Assembly: GCF_018614575.1 (NCBI RefSeq)
Contig: NZ_JAGGOJ010000003.1
Coordinates: 620,001 to 684,000, forward strand
DNA from: Streptomyces sp. ISL-10
Lineage (GTDB): Bacteria; Actinomycetota; Actinomycetes; Streptomycetales; Streptomycetaceae
DNA length: 64,000 nucleotides
Reading direction: 5' to 3'
This document shows, piece by piece, positions 15,254 to 23,026 of the stretch; position 1 is the stretch's first letter, and every line of letters begins with the position of its first letter. The notes beneath the pieces were generated by a model, which did no database searches, had not been told where the DNA came from, and worked only from the letters and a program-made list of their open reading frames with translations. The position numbers and the translations under genes were made by a program.

Positions 15254-16696
15254 TCACGCCTCCGCCGCGTCCGGCTCCCTCTCGCCCCGGCGCTCCTTCG
15301 CGAGACGCAGTTCGTCTGTCGTCAGCGGCGGGCCGGGCAGCTGTGGCAGTTTCGGTCCGCGCAGCACCGCCAGCGCTATCTCCGGTCTGAGGAGTGAGGC
15401 GATGGGGGCGGACAGCGTCATCACGTCGAACAGTGCCTTGGTGACGAGGGGCCGCCCGGTCGCGGTCAGCATCAGGCGGTCGACGTACGTCCGCAGCACC
15501 CGCGCGCTCGCGCCCGGCTCCCTGCCGATCGCGCCCGGGTAGAGGATGTCCTGCCCGGTGGCCAGGTCCCACGCCGTCGAGACGGGGCCGGCGACCGCGC
15601 GCTGCACGGCGCGGGCGAGCCCCGGCGCACCGACGCCCCGGGCCGCCAGGGCCTCGCGCAGCGCCAGCACGCCCTGGGCGGCCACCGACATCCCGTGCCC
15701 GTAGACCGGGTTGTACGTGGCGACCGCGTCGCCGATGGCGACGAAGCCCTCCGGCAGGTCGGCGGCCTTCTCGTAGTAGCGCCGCCGGTTGACCGTGCTG
15801 CGGTTGACCACGACGTCGGTGAGCGGCTCGGCGTGGGCGATCAGCTCGCCGACGATCGGGTGACGCACCGAGCGGGCGAAGTTCTCGAACTCGTCGGCGG
15901 CGCTGGTGGGCTGGCCCCCACGGGTGCCGGACAGGGTCACCAGCCAGCGGCCGCCCTCGATGGGCACGATGGTCGCGGTCTGCCCCGGCCGCGGTTCCCG
16001 TGCGTCCGCCTGCACATTGACCACGGGGAACTGCGCGGTCCCCGCGGGCGCCCGGAAGAGACGGCTGGCGTACGCGAGCCCGGAGTCGACCTTCTCCTCG
16101 CGGACCTCGCCGGAGCCGAGCGCCCTCAGCCAGTCGGGCGTCCGCGAGCCGCGGCCGCTCGCGTCCACGACGAGGTCGGCGGGGAGCACGCGTTCGTCTC
16201 CGTCCGCGCCGCGCACTCGTACGCCCGACACCCGCGCCGCGTCGCCCTGGAGGCCCAGCAGCTCGGTGCGCTGCAGGACGGTGATCCCAGGCCGGGCGGT
16301 GACCTGTTCGCGGATCACCCAGTCGAGGAGGTCACGGCTGCACGCGATGAGGAACTGCATCTCCGGCCAGCGGCGGAACCAGCCCAGCGCCGACATGGAC
16401 ACCAGCCCGGTCGGCAGCGGGATGCGGCGGGCGCCCGCCGCGAGCCAGCGCTCCGTGGTGCCGGGCAGCAGCGCCTCGATAACCCGCGCACCACCTGACC
16501 ACAGCAAGTGGGCGTGGTGGGCCTGCGGCAGGCTCCTGCGCGCGTGCGGCCCGTCCGGCAGTGCGTCGCGGTCGACGACGGTGACCTCGGCGACGTACGG
16601 ACGCAGGACGTCGGCGGCCAGCATGCCGGCCAGACCGCCGCCGATCACGACCGCCGTACGGGGCGCGCTCCGGCCGGTTCTCACAGGATCACTCAT
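15254..16696 (-). CDS. FAD-dependent monooxygenase/halogenase-like oxidoreductase
   Basis: A 480-residue flavoprotein of the group that includes FAD monooxygenases, geranylgeranyl-reductase-like proteins and halogenases. The N-terminal dinucleotide fold is VVIGGGLAGMLAADVLR, with VTVVDRD at the end of strand 2, and the second FAD motif is AIGDAVATYNPVYGHGMSVA at about residue 330. The halogenase WxWxIP signature is absent. Its ATG (16696) overlaps the stop of the membrane-protein gene (ATGA), and it is the last gene of a four-gene operon (XRE, HExxH protein, membrane protein, FAD protein). The substrate is unknown; association with the membrane protein suggests a lipid or isoprenoid-like compound, but that is inference. 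Confidence 0.82.
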   Translation of the reverse strand: MSDPVRTGRSAPRTAVVIGGGLAGMLAADVLRPYVAEVTVVDRDALPDGPHARRSLPQAHHAHLLWSGGARVIEALLPGTTERWLAAGARRIPLPTGLVSMSALGWFRRWPEMQFLIACSRDLLDWVIREQVTARPGITVLQRTELLGLQGDAARVSGVRVRGADGDERVLPADLVVDASGRGSRTPDWLRALGSGEVREEKVDSGLAYASRLFRAPAGTAQFPVVNVQADAREPRPGQTATIVPIEGGRWLVTLSGTRGGQPTSAADEFENFARSVRHPIVGELIAHAEPLTDVVVNRSTVNRRRYYEKAADLPEGFVAIGDAVATYNPVYGHGMSVAAQGVLALREALAARGVGAPGLARAVQRAVAGPVSTAWDLATGQDILYPGAIGREPGASARVLRTYVDRLMLTATGRPLVTKALFDVMTLSAPIASLLRPEIALAVLRGPKLPQLPGPPLTTDELRLAKERRGEREPDAAEA

Positions 16697-17880
16697 CGGG
16701 TGCCGCTCTCTGACCTGGCCGCGCGCACGCGCGCTGCAGCGACGACGGGGGAATGACGCAGTGCCAGGGACATACGCACCAGATCGCGCGGTCCCTGTGT
16801 CGCCTCGGACGTGTAGGTCCGGGCCGAGCTTATGACTTCGCCCTCGGGGTCGGCGGCACGGGCCCGCAGCGCGGCGGCAACCATCGCGGCGTCCGCGACG
16901 GCTTGTGCCTCCCGCGTGTCGGCGCCGGCCGCGACCGCCTCCTCGTACGCGCTCGTCCGCAGCCCGCGGTCGAAGTACGGATCGAGCTGGAGCAGACCGT
17001 CGTGGATGTCGGACTCGCGCTGGGTGACGCGCAGTTCGACGGGGGAGAGGGGGGAGATGCGTACCGTGGGTGTGCCGGAAGGGGACGCGGAGCGCAGCTC
17101 CCGCCACAGGGTGCCGAGCTGCCGGTAGGCCGCCCAGGCATGCCAGTTGTCGGACAGGCGCTGGCCGACGAGCGGCAGGATGAACCCGATGGCGCTGAGC
17201 AGCGCGCCGATGGAGGCGAGGGGCGGCGCGGCCAGGGTGCTGAGCGCGTCCCAGTCGTGGCCGGCCCAGCGGGCGAAGACGGCGGAGAACTTGCTCACCC
17301 CGTAGGCGAGGTTGAACAGCGAGCCGAAGACGATGACCACCAGTCCGCCGCGCAGCCAGCCGCACACCTGGAGGGACCAGCGCCAGCACAGCGCCGTCAT
17401 GCCGACGGCCGCCACGCTGTGCCCGACCAGGTACAGCACGATCATCTCGCGGATGTACGGGGTCGTGGCGTAGTGCGTGTCGAGGTCGCGCAGCCGCTCC
17501 TCGGGTGCGTCGCCGAGGGCGAAGAGGACGATCAGGAGCACGACCACGACGCCGTAGCCGACGACCCAGCGCAGGGAGACGCGCCGGGTCTCCTCCGGCG
17601 GGCCGCCGCGCCAGTTGACCAGCAGGACCAGGCAGGAGGCGCTGAACGCGGCCAGAATGCAGTAGACCAGCGGGGCCGAGACGTTGGGGATGCCGGTGAT
17701 GCGGTTGACCGCGGCGATGGTGGGCGGCGCGGCGAAGAAGAACGTGCAGGCCGCGAGCACAAGCAGGGCGCACACGGAACGGAGCAGCGGATCACGCCAG
17801 TCGCGGAGCATCCCCGGCAGTTTGAACGCCAGTGCGGCGCCGAGGGCGGCGGCCGGTATGTAGTAGTCGGGTCCGTCCAC
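16693..17880 (-). CDS. Polytopic membrane protein of the MAB_1171c/DUF6545 type
   Basis: A 395-residue protein. The first 240 residues contain about seven hydrophobic segments (for example LLVLAACTFFFAA, YGVVVVLLIVLFALG, GLVVIVFGSLFNLAYG), and the last 150 are soluble, with ELRVTQRESDIHDGLLQLDP and an Ala-rich helical region. This matches the actinobacterial MAB_1171c family, usually encoded directly after an XRE regulator and an HExxH protein. Function is unknown; transport, sensing and small-molecule modification have all been suggested by annotation only. It starts 3 bp after the HExxH gene and overlaps the FAD gene. Confidence 0.8.
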   Translation of the reverse strand: MDGPDYYIPAAALGAALAFKLPGMLRDWRDPLLRSVCALLVLAACTFFFAAPPTIAAVNRITGIPNVSAPLVYCILAAFSASCLVLLVNWRGGPPEETRRVSLRWVVGYGVVVVLLIVLFALGDAPEERLRDLDTHYATTPYIREMIVLYLVGHSVAAVGMTALCWRWSLQVCGWLRGGLVVIVFGSLFNLAYGVSKFSAVFARWAGHDWDALSTLAAPPLASIGALLSAIGFILPLVGQRLSDNWHAWAAYRQLGTLWRELRSASPSGTPTVRISPLSPVELRVTQRESDIHDGLLQLDPYFDRGLRTSAYEEAVAAGADTREAQAVADAAMVAAALRARAADPEGEVISSARTYTSEATQGPRDLVRMSLALRHSPVVAAARVRAARSESGTR

Positions 17881-17883
17881 GCA

Positions 17884-18432
17884 TCAGCCCTGTGGCCCGC
17901 GGTATCCCAGGGACGCCTCGATGCGACCCGCGACACACTCCCGGCGCACCGGGCTGCGCCCGGTCGAACCGGCCAGCCAGGCACGGCACTTGCTGCCGAG
18001 CAGCAGCCCGAAGCTCTCCGCCTCGCGCTCCTCGGCCTGGTCGGAGCGGGACCGGGCGGCGACCTTGAGCACCGTGGCCTGCAGGTCGGCCTCGTCGGTG
18101 AGCAGGCGTGCCGCGACGGCGGCGCCCTCGACGTGGTGGCTGCAGTGCCCGGCCTTCATGTGCCACAGCTCATGACCGAGAATGACCAGCTGGTGGTCGG
18201 GGGCGGTGCGCTCCTCGATGACGATCAGATCCTGGTCCGCCATGTCGAGCCAGAGACCGCTGGCGGTGCCGGGCGGGAATGAGGCCATGCGGTAACGGAC
18301 GGGCCTGCCACGGTGTCTGCTCATGCCCGCGCACAGCGCACCGTAGAGATCGGCGGGGGCGGCGGGGGCCGGCAGGTCGATTCCGGCGACCAGCTCGCCG
18401 CACAGTCTGCGCATGTCCTTGCCTATGCTCAC
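17884..18432 (-). CDS. HExxH-motif (ImmA/IrrE-like, toxin-like) protein
   Basis: A 182-residue protein with a zinc-metallopeptidase motif, LVILGHELWHMKAGHC at about residues 88-103, and EEREAESFGLLL as a plausible third-ligand helix. Such small proteins are encoded directly after an XRE repressor in many actinomycetes, by analogy with ImmA/IrrE pairs in which the peptidase cleaves its HTH partner. The GTG at 18432 follows GGAGAG at good spacing and fixes the start. The upstream neighbour is an XRE protein 61 bp away; the downstream neighbour is the MAB_1171c-type protein 3 bp away. Cleavage of the XRE protein is inferred, not shown. Confidence 0.78.
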   Translation of the reverse strand: MSIGKDMRRLCGELVAGIDLPAPAAPADLYGALCAGMSRHRGRPVRYRMASFPPGTASGLWLDMADQDLIVIEERTAPDHQLVILGHELWHMKAGHCSHHVEGAAVAARLLTDEADLQATVLKVAARSRSDQAEEREAESFGLLLGSKCRAWLAGSTGRSPVRRECVAGRIEASLGYRGPQG

Positions 18433-18493
18433 CGCTCTCCTTTCCCCGCGCGCACGCGTCGGGACACGTCCTGACTCCGAGCCTGTCCGGAAA

Positions 18494-19126
18494 TCAGGTG
18501 TCCGTCGGCCTGACGCTCTCGAGGAGCAGGTCGAGCCACTCCGTGACCTTGTCCCGGTGCTTGTCGGTGGGCAATTGGGCCGCCCGCCAGGCGATGCCCC
18601 GCACACCATGGTCCTGCAACAGCCGCTCCAGCGGGTCGCTCTCCCCCACGATGTCCTGAAGCAGACTCTGCTCGGTGGCATGCAGGGCGCCGACGAGCGC
18701 GTCGGAGTCGTCAGCGGTCAGAAAGCCCGCATGGACCTTGAAGAACCGCTGGATCGCGTCGCAGTGCTCCATGGTCGGCCGTCGGTCGCCGTTGATCAGC
18801 GCGCCCGCCTGCTGGCGCGACATGCCCGCGCCGTCGGCGATCTCCTGTTGGGTGTACCGGCGGCCGTTGGGCTTGAGCCGGGTCCTGCGCAGGAGATCGA
18901 AGCGCTGCAGGAAGCGGGCCTGGAGGTCCGTCTCGCCGGCCGGGCGGCCGTCCAGCAGGGCGCGGACCACATCGGCCGGCACGCCAGAGGCCTCGGAGAG
19001 AAGGTCGACGTCGAAGACCTCGTCGTGGCTGATTCCGAGCTTGTCCGCGAGGTCGGCGAGCCGGGCGACCGATGCCGCCAGAGGGTCGCCGGCGGCCGGA
19101 CCCGGAACCGAGAAGCCGTCCGTCAC
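18494..19126 (-). CDS. XRE-family regulator heading a four-gene operon
   Basis: A 210-residue HTH protein. The HTH is in the middle (RRYTQQEIADGAGMSRQQAG, then ALINGDRRPTMEHCDAIQRFF, about residues 98-140), with an N-terminal segment containing LADKLGISHDEVFDVDLLSE and a C-terminal helical part. The start is the GTG at 19126 with GGAGA upstream. The gene leads the operon XRE, HExxH protein, membrane protein, FAD protein, so it is probably the repressor or activator of that unit. It is divergent from an MmyB-type sensor gene, with 255 bp between them. Confidence 0.85.
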   Translation of the reverse strand: MTDGFSVPGPAAGDPLAASVARLADLADKLGISHDEVFDVDLLSEASGVPADVVRALLDGRPAGETDLQARFLQRFDLLRRTRLKPNGRRYTQQEIADGAGMSRQQAGALINGDRRPTMEHCDAIQRFFKVHAGFLTADDSDALVGALHATEQSLLQDIVGESDPLERLLQDHGVRGIAWRAAQLPTDKHRDKVTEWLDLLLESVRPTDT

Positions 19127-19266
19127 CTGTAGGTCTCCTAGATCGCACGAGGCGGCCCCGCACTCAAGGGGCTGCCGGGAGGTTAACCGCTTCGAGTGAA
19201 TGCAACCAGGTCTTGCCACAGCTGTGGCGCGAATCGCGCGATGAACGCCGTGGAATGCCACGATAG

Positions 19267-19293
19267 TTGACATAGTTGCCTCGGTGGTAAGAG
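19267..19293 (+). promoter_or_regulatory. Candidate promoter for the MmyB-type gene
   Basis: TTGACA at 19267-19272 is a perfect -35 hexamer, and TAAGAG at 19288-19293 lies 15 bp downstream as a weaker -10. The pair points toward the gene starting at 19382. The surrounding 19200-19320 is markedly less G+C-rich than the genes. Confidence 0.4.
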
Positions 19294-19381
19294 GATCGCC
19301 AAGCAGTATGAAGATCCAAAGGGGGCTGCCACAGCGGGACTTGGCAGGACTTCGAGAAGCTTCGGAAGGGTGGCGTTCTCG

Positions 19382-20305
19382 ATGACGTACGAGGCGGGCG
19401 TCGAGCGCCCTGGAGGTCAGGGACGCCCCGGCCGCAGTGGAACCACGCGCGGCAGCGCCCGTACGAAACGACAAGGCGACGCCCTGGAGCCGGACGCCGG
19501 GCCGCGCGGCCGGCTCCGCCGGATCAACGGCGACCGCGACAGCTTCCGCGAGTGGAGCGCCCCGCTGCGCCCCTCGGGTCCGGTTCCGCCCTCGGGGCCG
19601 GTCCGCAGGCCCGCCCCGGCCCGCCCTGCCGGGCCTCTCCATCCGCCCGTTCCCGTCCGCCCCCCGGCGCCCGCACCCGGCCCGGGGCCCGCGGCGCCCG
19701 CCGACCCCGCCACCCAGGCCTACCTGCGCGACTACGCCGCCCTGATGGACGCCGTGCCGTTGCCGTCGCTGCTGTTCGACCGGCGCTGGGACGTGGTGCA
19801 CACCAACCCGGCCTTCGACGCCCTGTTCCGCAACATGGGTCCGCATCCCACGGCCATGCCCCACCAGAACTTCCTCCGCTTCGCGCTTTTCCACCCCGAC
19901 GCGCCCACGGTGCTCGCCGAGCACGAGACCAGCTGGTGCCTGCCGCTGATGGCACAGCTCGCCGGTGCCCTGGAGGGCGACGGCGACGGCGAGGACGACG
20001 GCCTTTCGGCCATTCGTGACGACATCGCGCTGGACCCGATCATGGACGCGGCCTACCGGTGCGGACTGCCGCACTGGATGAGCGCGGTGGGCGCGGCGGC
20101 GATCCACCACGACGGAGCCGTGCGGCCGGTGAACCACCCCGACCCCCGCTGGGGGCGCACCGACTGCCGGATCGTGGACGAGACGCCCGCCACGCTCCAG
20201 AGCAAGGGGTACACCCGGCTCACCCTGGTGCTCCGCGAGAACCGCTCGGCGGCACCGGGTGTGGCCCGTGGCAGGGCGCATCTGCGGGCGGTCTCGGGCG
20301 GCTGA
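19382..20305 (+). CDS. MmyB-type ligand-binding domain protein lacking an HTH
   Basis: A 307-residue protein. Its C-terminal 190 residues match the PAS-like domain of MmyB regulators (PLPSLLFDRRWDVVHTNPAF, NFLRFALFHPDA, and IRDDIALDP with the usual spacing). In normal MmyB proteins an XRE HTH precedes this domain; here the first 110 residues are instead basic and proline/alanine-rich (PVPPSGPVRRPAPARPAGP) without any HTH. It is therefore likely a sensor or adaptor that works through another DNA-binding protein, perhaps the divergent XRE gene at 18494-19126. ATG 19382 is preferred to the GTG at 19370 because the AAGGGTGG sequence is then correctly placed. Confidence 0.75.
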   Translation: MTYEAGVERPGGQGRPGRSGTTRGSARTKRQGDALEPDAGPRGRLRRINGDRDSFREWSAPLRPSGPVPPSGPVRRPAPARPAGPLHPPVPVRPPAPAPGPGPAAPADPATQAYLRDYAALMDAVPLPSLLFDRRWDVVHTNPAFDALFRNMGPHPTAMPHQNFLRFALFHPDAPTVLAEHETSWCLPLMAQLAGALEGDGDGEDDGLSAIRDDIALDPIMDAAYRCGLPHWMSAVGAAAIHHDGAVRPVNHPDPRWGRTDCRIVDETPATLQSKGYTRLTLVLRENRSAAPGVARGRAHLRAVSGG

Positions 20306-20390
20306 ACGAGGCCCTGTACGCGGTCCCAACGGCGGCTGAACGGGGCCCGTTCCTTCTCGCGCTCTCCAGCGGCTCAACAGAGCCCCGTTT
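20297..20390. repeat. Degenerate direct repeats after the MmyB-type gene
   Basis: GGCGGCTGAACGAGGCCC (20297), GGCGGCTGAACGGGGCCC (near 20331) and AGCGGCTCAACAGAGCCCC (near 20369) are diverged copies with a period of roughly 35-38 bp; the first overlaps the stop codon. The rest of the gap to 20517 is G+C-rich and holds no supported gene. Confidence 0.6.
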
Positions 20391-20517
20391 CTTCTCGCGG
20401 TCTCGGGCGGCCTGGCGGCGGTCCGGGTCCTGCGCGGGGCCTCCACGGGCTGAGCGGCGGTCCCGGTCCTCAGTGCCTTCTCCGGCGCCTGCGCGGCGGT
20501 CCGGACCCCGCCGTGCC

Positions 20518-20811
20518 TCAGCGCATCGCGGCAACCGCCCATTCCGCGACGATGGCCACCGCCACACCGACGCCCAGCACCAGCGTGGCCCAGCGGGTGC
20601 GGCCGGCACGGCTGAGGACCAGCGCGCTGCCGGAGAGGATCAGTGCCATGCCGTAGAAGCCGAGGGTGAGCACCGAGTGCGTACTGCCGAGCCGCAGCAC
20701 CAGGACGGCGCCGACCGCGATCATGATGGCCGCGGAGAGGGCTATGCGTACATGGCGGGCCTGGCGTGGTGTGAGCCCCTGCCGTTCCGGGCTCGTATTG
20801 GCTTCTGACAT
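20518..20811 (-). CDS. Small membrane protein with three predicted helices
   Basis: A 97-residue protein with three hydrophobic stretches (IALSAAIMIAVGAVLVL, VLTLGFYGMALILSGSALVL, WATLVLGVGVAVAIVAEW) after a short polar N-terminus. Codon use is typical of Streptomyces genes. Small proteins of this DUF3188-like shape are conserved in the genus with no known function. It is monocistronic, starting at ATG 20811. Confidence 0.7.
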   Translation of the reverse strand: MSEANTSPERQGLTPRQARHVRIALSAAIMIAVGAVLVLRLGSTHSVLTLGFYGMALILSGSALVLSRAGRTRWATLVLGVGVAVAIVAEWAVAAMR

Positions 20812-20853
20812 GTCGAAAGCCTATCCGCAGGGTCCCGGGGACCGTCCGGCGGA

Positions 20854-21324
20854 TCACACACCCTGTGCGCTGCCCACCTTGGCGGGCCACTTCGGTGCTG
20901 AGCCGGTGAGCTGGCAGGCCATCAGATACAGCGGGATAGGAGGCGTGTAGGGGCTCGCGCCGTCCGGGCCGCGGATCAGCCGCGGGCTGTTGCCGGGCAC
21001 GCGGGCGCCCCGGGCGTAGTGCGCCGGCAGCGGCCACAGCAGGTCGAGGTCGGATCCGGCCGGAACGATCCACCACCACCACTGGCCGTCGGCGAAGACG
21101 CAGCCGTTGCGCGGCATACTGCCGAGGAGTCTGAAGCCGAACCGGGCGGGCACGCCCACGGCGTCGCAACCCAGTGACGCGGGCGGCGAGTCGGGCAGGG
21201 GGAGGTGAGTGAGTGCGGCCTCCGGGCGACGGCACTGCTGTACGAGCCGCGGCTGCCGGCACCGGCGTGGCGTCGGGCCGGGCGGCTCCTGGCGCACGCC
21301 CCGGGCGAGGAGCGTCGCCAGCAT
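20854..21324 (-). CDS. Uncharacterised Trp-rich protein paired with an RsbW-like ATPase
   Basis: A protein of about 156 residues of a type often found beside RsbW-like ATPases and XRE/DUF397 pairs in Streptomyces. It has no known domain. A notable run GQWWWWIVPAGSDLDLLWPL lies in the middle. The start is uncertain: ATG 21324 lies 2 bp after the ATPase stop, while a GTG at 21333 would overlap that stop. Either start gives translational coupling with the ATPase gene. Function is unknown; co-occurrence suggests a partner of the ATPase. Confidence 0.65.
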   Translation of the reverse strand: MLATLLARGVRQEPPGPTPRRCRQPRLVQQCRRPEAALTHLPLPDSPPASLGCDAVGVPARFGFRLLGSMPRNGCVFADGQWWWWIVPAGSDLDLLWPLPAHYARGARVPGNSPRLIRGPDGASPYTPPIPLYLMACQLTGSAPKWPAKVGSAQGV

Positions 21325-21326
21325 CT

Positions 21327-21800
21327 TCAGCACGGCCACGCGGTCTCGAACGGCGCGCCGTCGTACGGCAGTTCGGCCCATACGACCCGGCCCGTGCCGC
21401 ACTCGCGGTCGTACGTCCCCCAGGCGGCGCTGACCGCTTCGACGAGCAGCAGTCCGCGCCCGCGTTCCTCCTCGAGGCCGTGGCAGACGCGGGGGCCGCT
21501 CGGGGCGGAGCCCTGGTCCTGCACGGTGATGCGCAAATGACCGCCTGCCAGGGCAAGTTGACAGGACACCAGGTGACCGCCGGTGTGCACGACCGCGTTG
21601 GTGACCAGTTCGGAGACGATCAGAAGGGCCGTGTCGCGGGTGTCACCGCCGATGGCCCAGTGGTCGAGCCGCTCGCTCACCCGTCGTCTCGCGCAGGAGA
21701 CGGATTCGACGCGCGCCGGCACCTCAAAGCCGTATCGGGAGGGGAGAGCGGTGTCCGGACTCGCGTCCAGGAGGGGGGTGGTGAGCGCGTCACGGTTCAC
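21327..21800 (-). CDS. RsbW-like ATP-binding regulatory protein
   Basis: A 157-residue GHKL-domain protein of the anti-sigma-factor/serine-kinase type. The N box is ALLIVSELVTNAVVHTGG, the G1 box is ITVQDQGSAP and the G2 region is EERGRGLLLVEAVSAAWG. It lies divergent from the XRE/DUF397 pair and is coupled to the downstream Trp-rich gene. This four-gene layout matches whiJ-like (AbaA-orf) clusters of Streptomyces, in which the XRE protein and the DUF397 protein affect development. Here the ATPase may regulate or be regulated by the pair. Confidence 0.85.
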   Translation of the reverse strand: MNRDALTTPLLDASPDTALPSRYGFEVPARVESVSCARRRVSERLDHWAIGGDTRDTALLIVSELVTNAVVHTGGHLVSCQLALAGGHLRITVQDQGSAPSGPRVCHGLEEERGRGLLLVEAVSAAWGTYDRECGTGRVVWAELPYDGAPFETAWPC

Positions 21801-21928
21801 GCATCCCAGTCTCCCGCCGCAGCGGGCACCTTGGCAAGAGTCACTCTGAAAAATGCAGAGTGGGCATATTCATCGCTGAAACGCCGTGGCACACTGCTCG
21901 CACACAGAGCACGTGGGGAGGTCTCGAA

Positions 21929-22789
21929 GTGAGTGAACCGCGGTCCGCCCCCACCGTGGGACAGGTCGTCCTCGGCAAACGCCTGCAGGATCTCCGGGAG
22001 CGCGCCGGTCTCAGGCGCGAGGAAGCGGCAAAGGTCCTCCGTGTCGCCCCCGGCACCATCCGCAGGATGGAGACGGCCGAGGTCGCCCTGAAGATTCCGT
22101 ATGTCCAACTGCTCCTCGGCGCCTATGGGATCGGCGACGAGGAGGCCCGCGGCTTCGTGGAGCTGGCCGAGGAAGCGAACAAACCGGGCTGGTGGCAGCG
22201 CTTCCACGACGTCCTGCCCGGCTGGTTCAGCATGTACGTCAGCCTGGAGGGCGCCGCGAGCCTCATCCGTGCGTATGAACCGCAGTTCGTGCCCGGGCTG
22301 CTGCAGACGGAGGACTACGCACGGGCGATCATGTTCGGCGGTGCCATCGGTCACACCGATCCGGACGAGATAGACCGGCACGTCGCGCTGCGGATGGAGC
22401 GTCAGGCGCTGCTCGAACGACCCGATGCGCCCCGACTGTGGGTGATCATGGACGAGACGGTGCTGCGCAGGCCCGTCGGCGGTCCAGGCGTGATGCGGGC
22501 ACAGATCGAGAGGCTGCTCGACAGCACCCGGCTGCCCCATGTGACGTTGCAGCTGGCCGAGTTCGCGAGCGGCCACCACCCGGGCACGTACGGGCCCTTC
22601 GTCCTCTTCCGGTTCGCCATGCCCGAGCTCCCGGACATGGTCTACAGCGAATACCTGACCGGTGCCGTCTATCTGGACGCGCGCCCCGAGGTCGCCACGC
22701 ATCTGGAGGTCATGGACCGCATGGCGACGCAGGCCGCGACGGCACACCGTACGAAGGAGATCCTGAACGATCTCCGCAAGGAGTTGTGA
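21929..22789 (+). CDS. XRE regulator with DUF5753 domain (WhiJ-like)
   Basis: A 286-residue protein with an N-terminal HTH (GKRLQDLRERAGLRREEAAK, then VLRVAPGTIRRMETAEVALK, residues about 15-55) and a C-terminal DUF5753 domain (FVPGLLQTEDYARAIM, then MERQALLERPDAP). The GTG at 21929 follows GGGGAGG at ideal spacing. It is directly followed by a DUF397 gene whose ATG abuts its TGA. Such pairs are numerous in Streptomyces; WhiJ and its DUF397-type partner influence aerial growth and antibiotic production. Specific targets cannot be read from the sequence. Confidence 0.92.
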   Translation: MSEPRSAPTVGQVVLGKRLQDLRERAGLRREEAAKVLRVAPGTIRRMETAEVALKIPYVQLLLGAYGIGDEEARGFVELAEEANKPGWWQRFHDVLPGWFSMYVSLEGAASLIRAYEPQFVPGLLQTEDYARAIMFGGAIGHTDPDEIDRHVALRMERQALLERPDAPRLWVIMDETVLRRPVGGPGVMRAQIERLLDSTRLPHVTLQLAEFASGHHPGTYGPFVLFRFAMPELPDMVYSEYLTGAVYLDARPEVATHLEVMDRMATQAATAHRTKEILNDLRKEL

Positions 22790-23026
22790 ATGAGTCGCAT
22801 ATACAACGGCATGCCCGCCGCCGAGCTGGGCGAGGACGGCTGGCACAAACCCTGGAGCGGCGGCAACGGCGGCAACTGCGTCGAGACCATGAAGCTCGCC
22901 GACGGCCGGGTCGCGGTTCGCCAGTCCGCCGATCCCGACGGCCCGGCGCTCATCTACACCACCAACGAGATAGCCGCCTTCATCCAGGGAGCGAAGTCCG
23001 GCAAAGCGGATTTCCTGGTCAGCTGA
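22790..23026 (+). CDS. DUF397 protein, partner of the XRE regulator
   Basis: A 78-residue DUF397 protein, recognised by WHKPWSGGNGGNCVETM near the N-terminus and VRQSADPDGPALIYTTNEIA further on. Its ATG directly follows the XRE stop. Its stop overlaps the convergent M64 peptidase gene by 8 bp. DUF397 proteins act with their DUF5753 XRE partner, probably by binding it. Confidence 0.93.
   Translation: MSRIYNGMPAAELGEDGWHKPWSGGNGGNCVETMKLADGRVAVRQSADPDGPALIYTTNEIAAFIQGAKSGKADFLVS

Noticed and set aside
16753..18282. Long plus-strand open frame across the membrane-protein and HExxH genes
   Set aside because: It is a frame shadow of the operon; composition is unnatural and no start signal is present.
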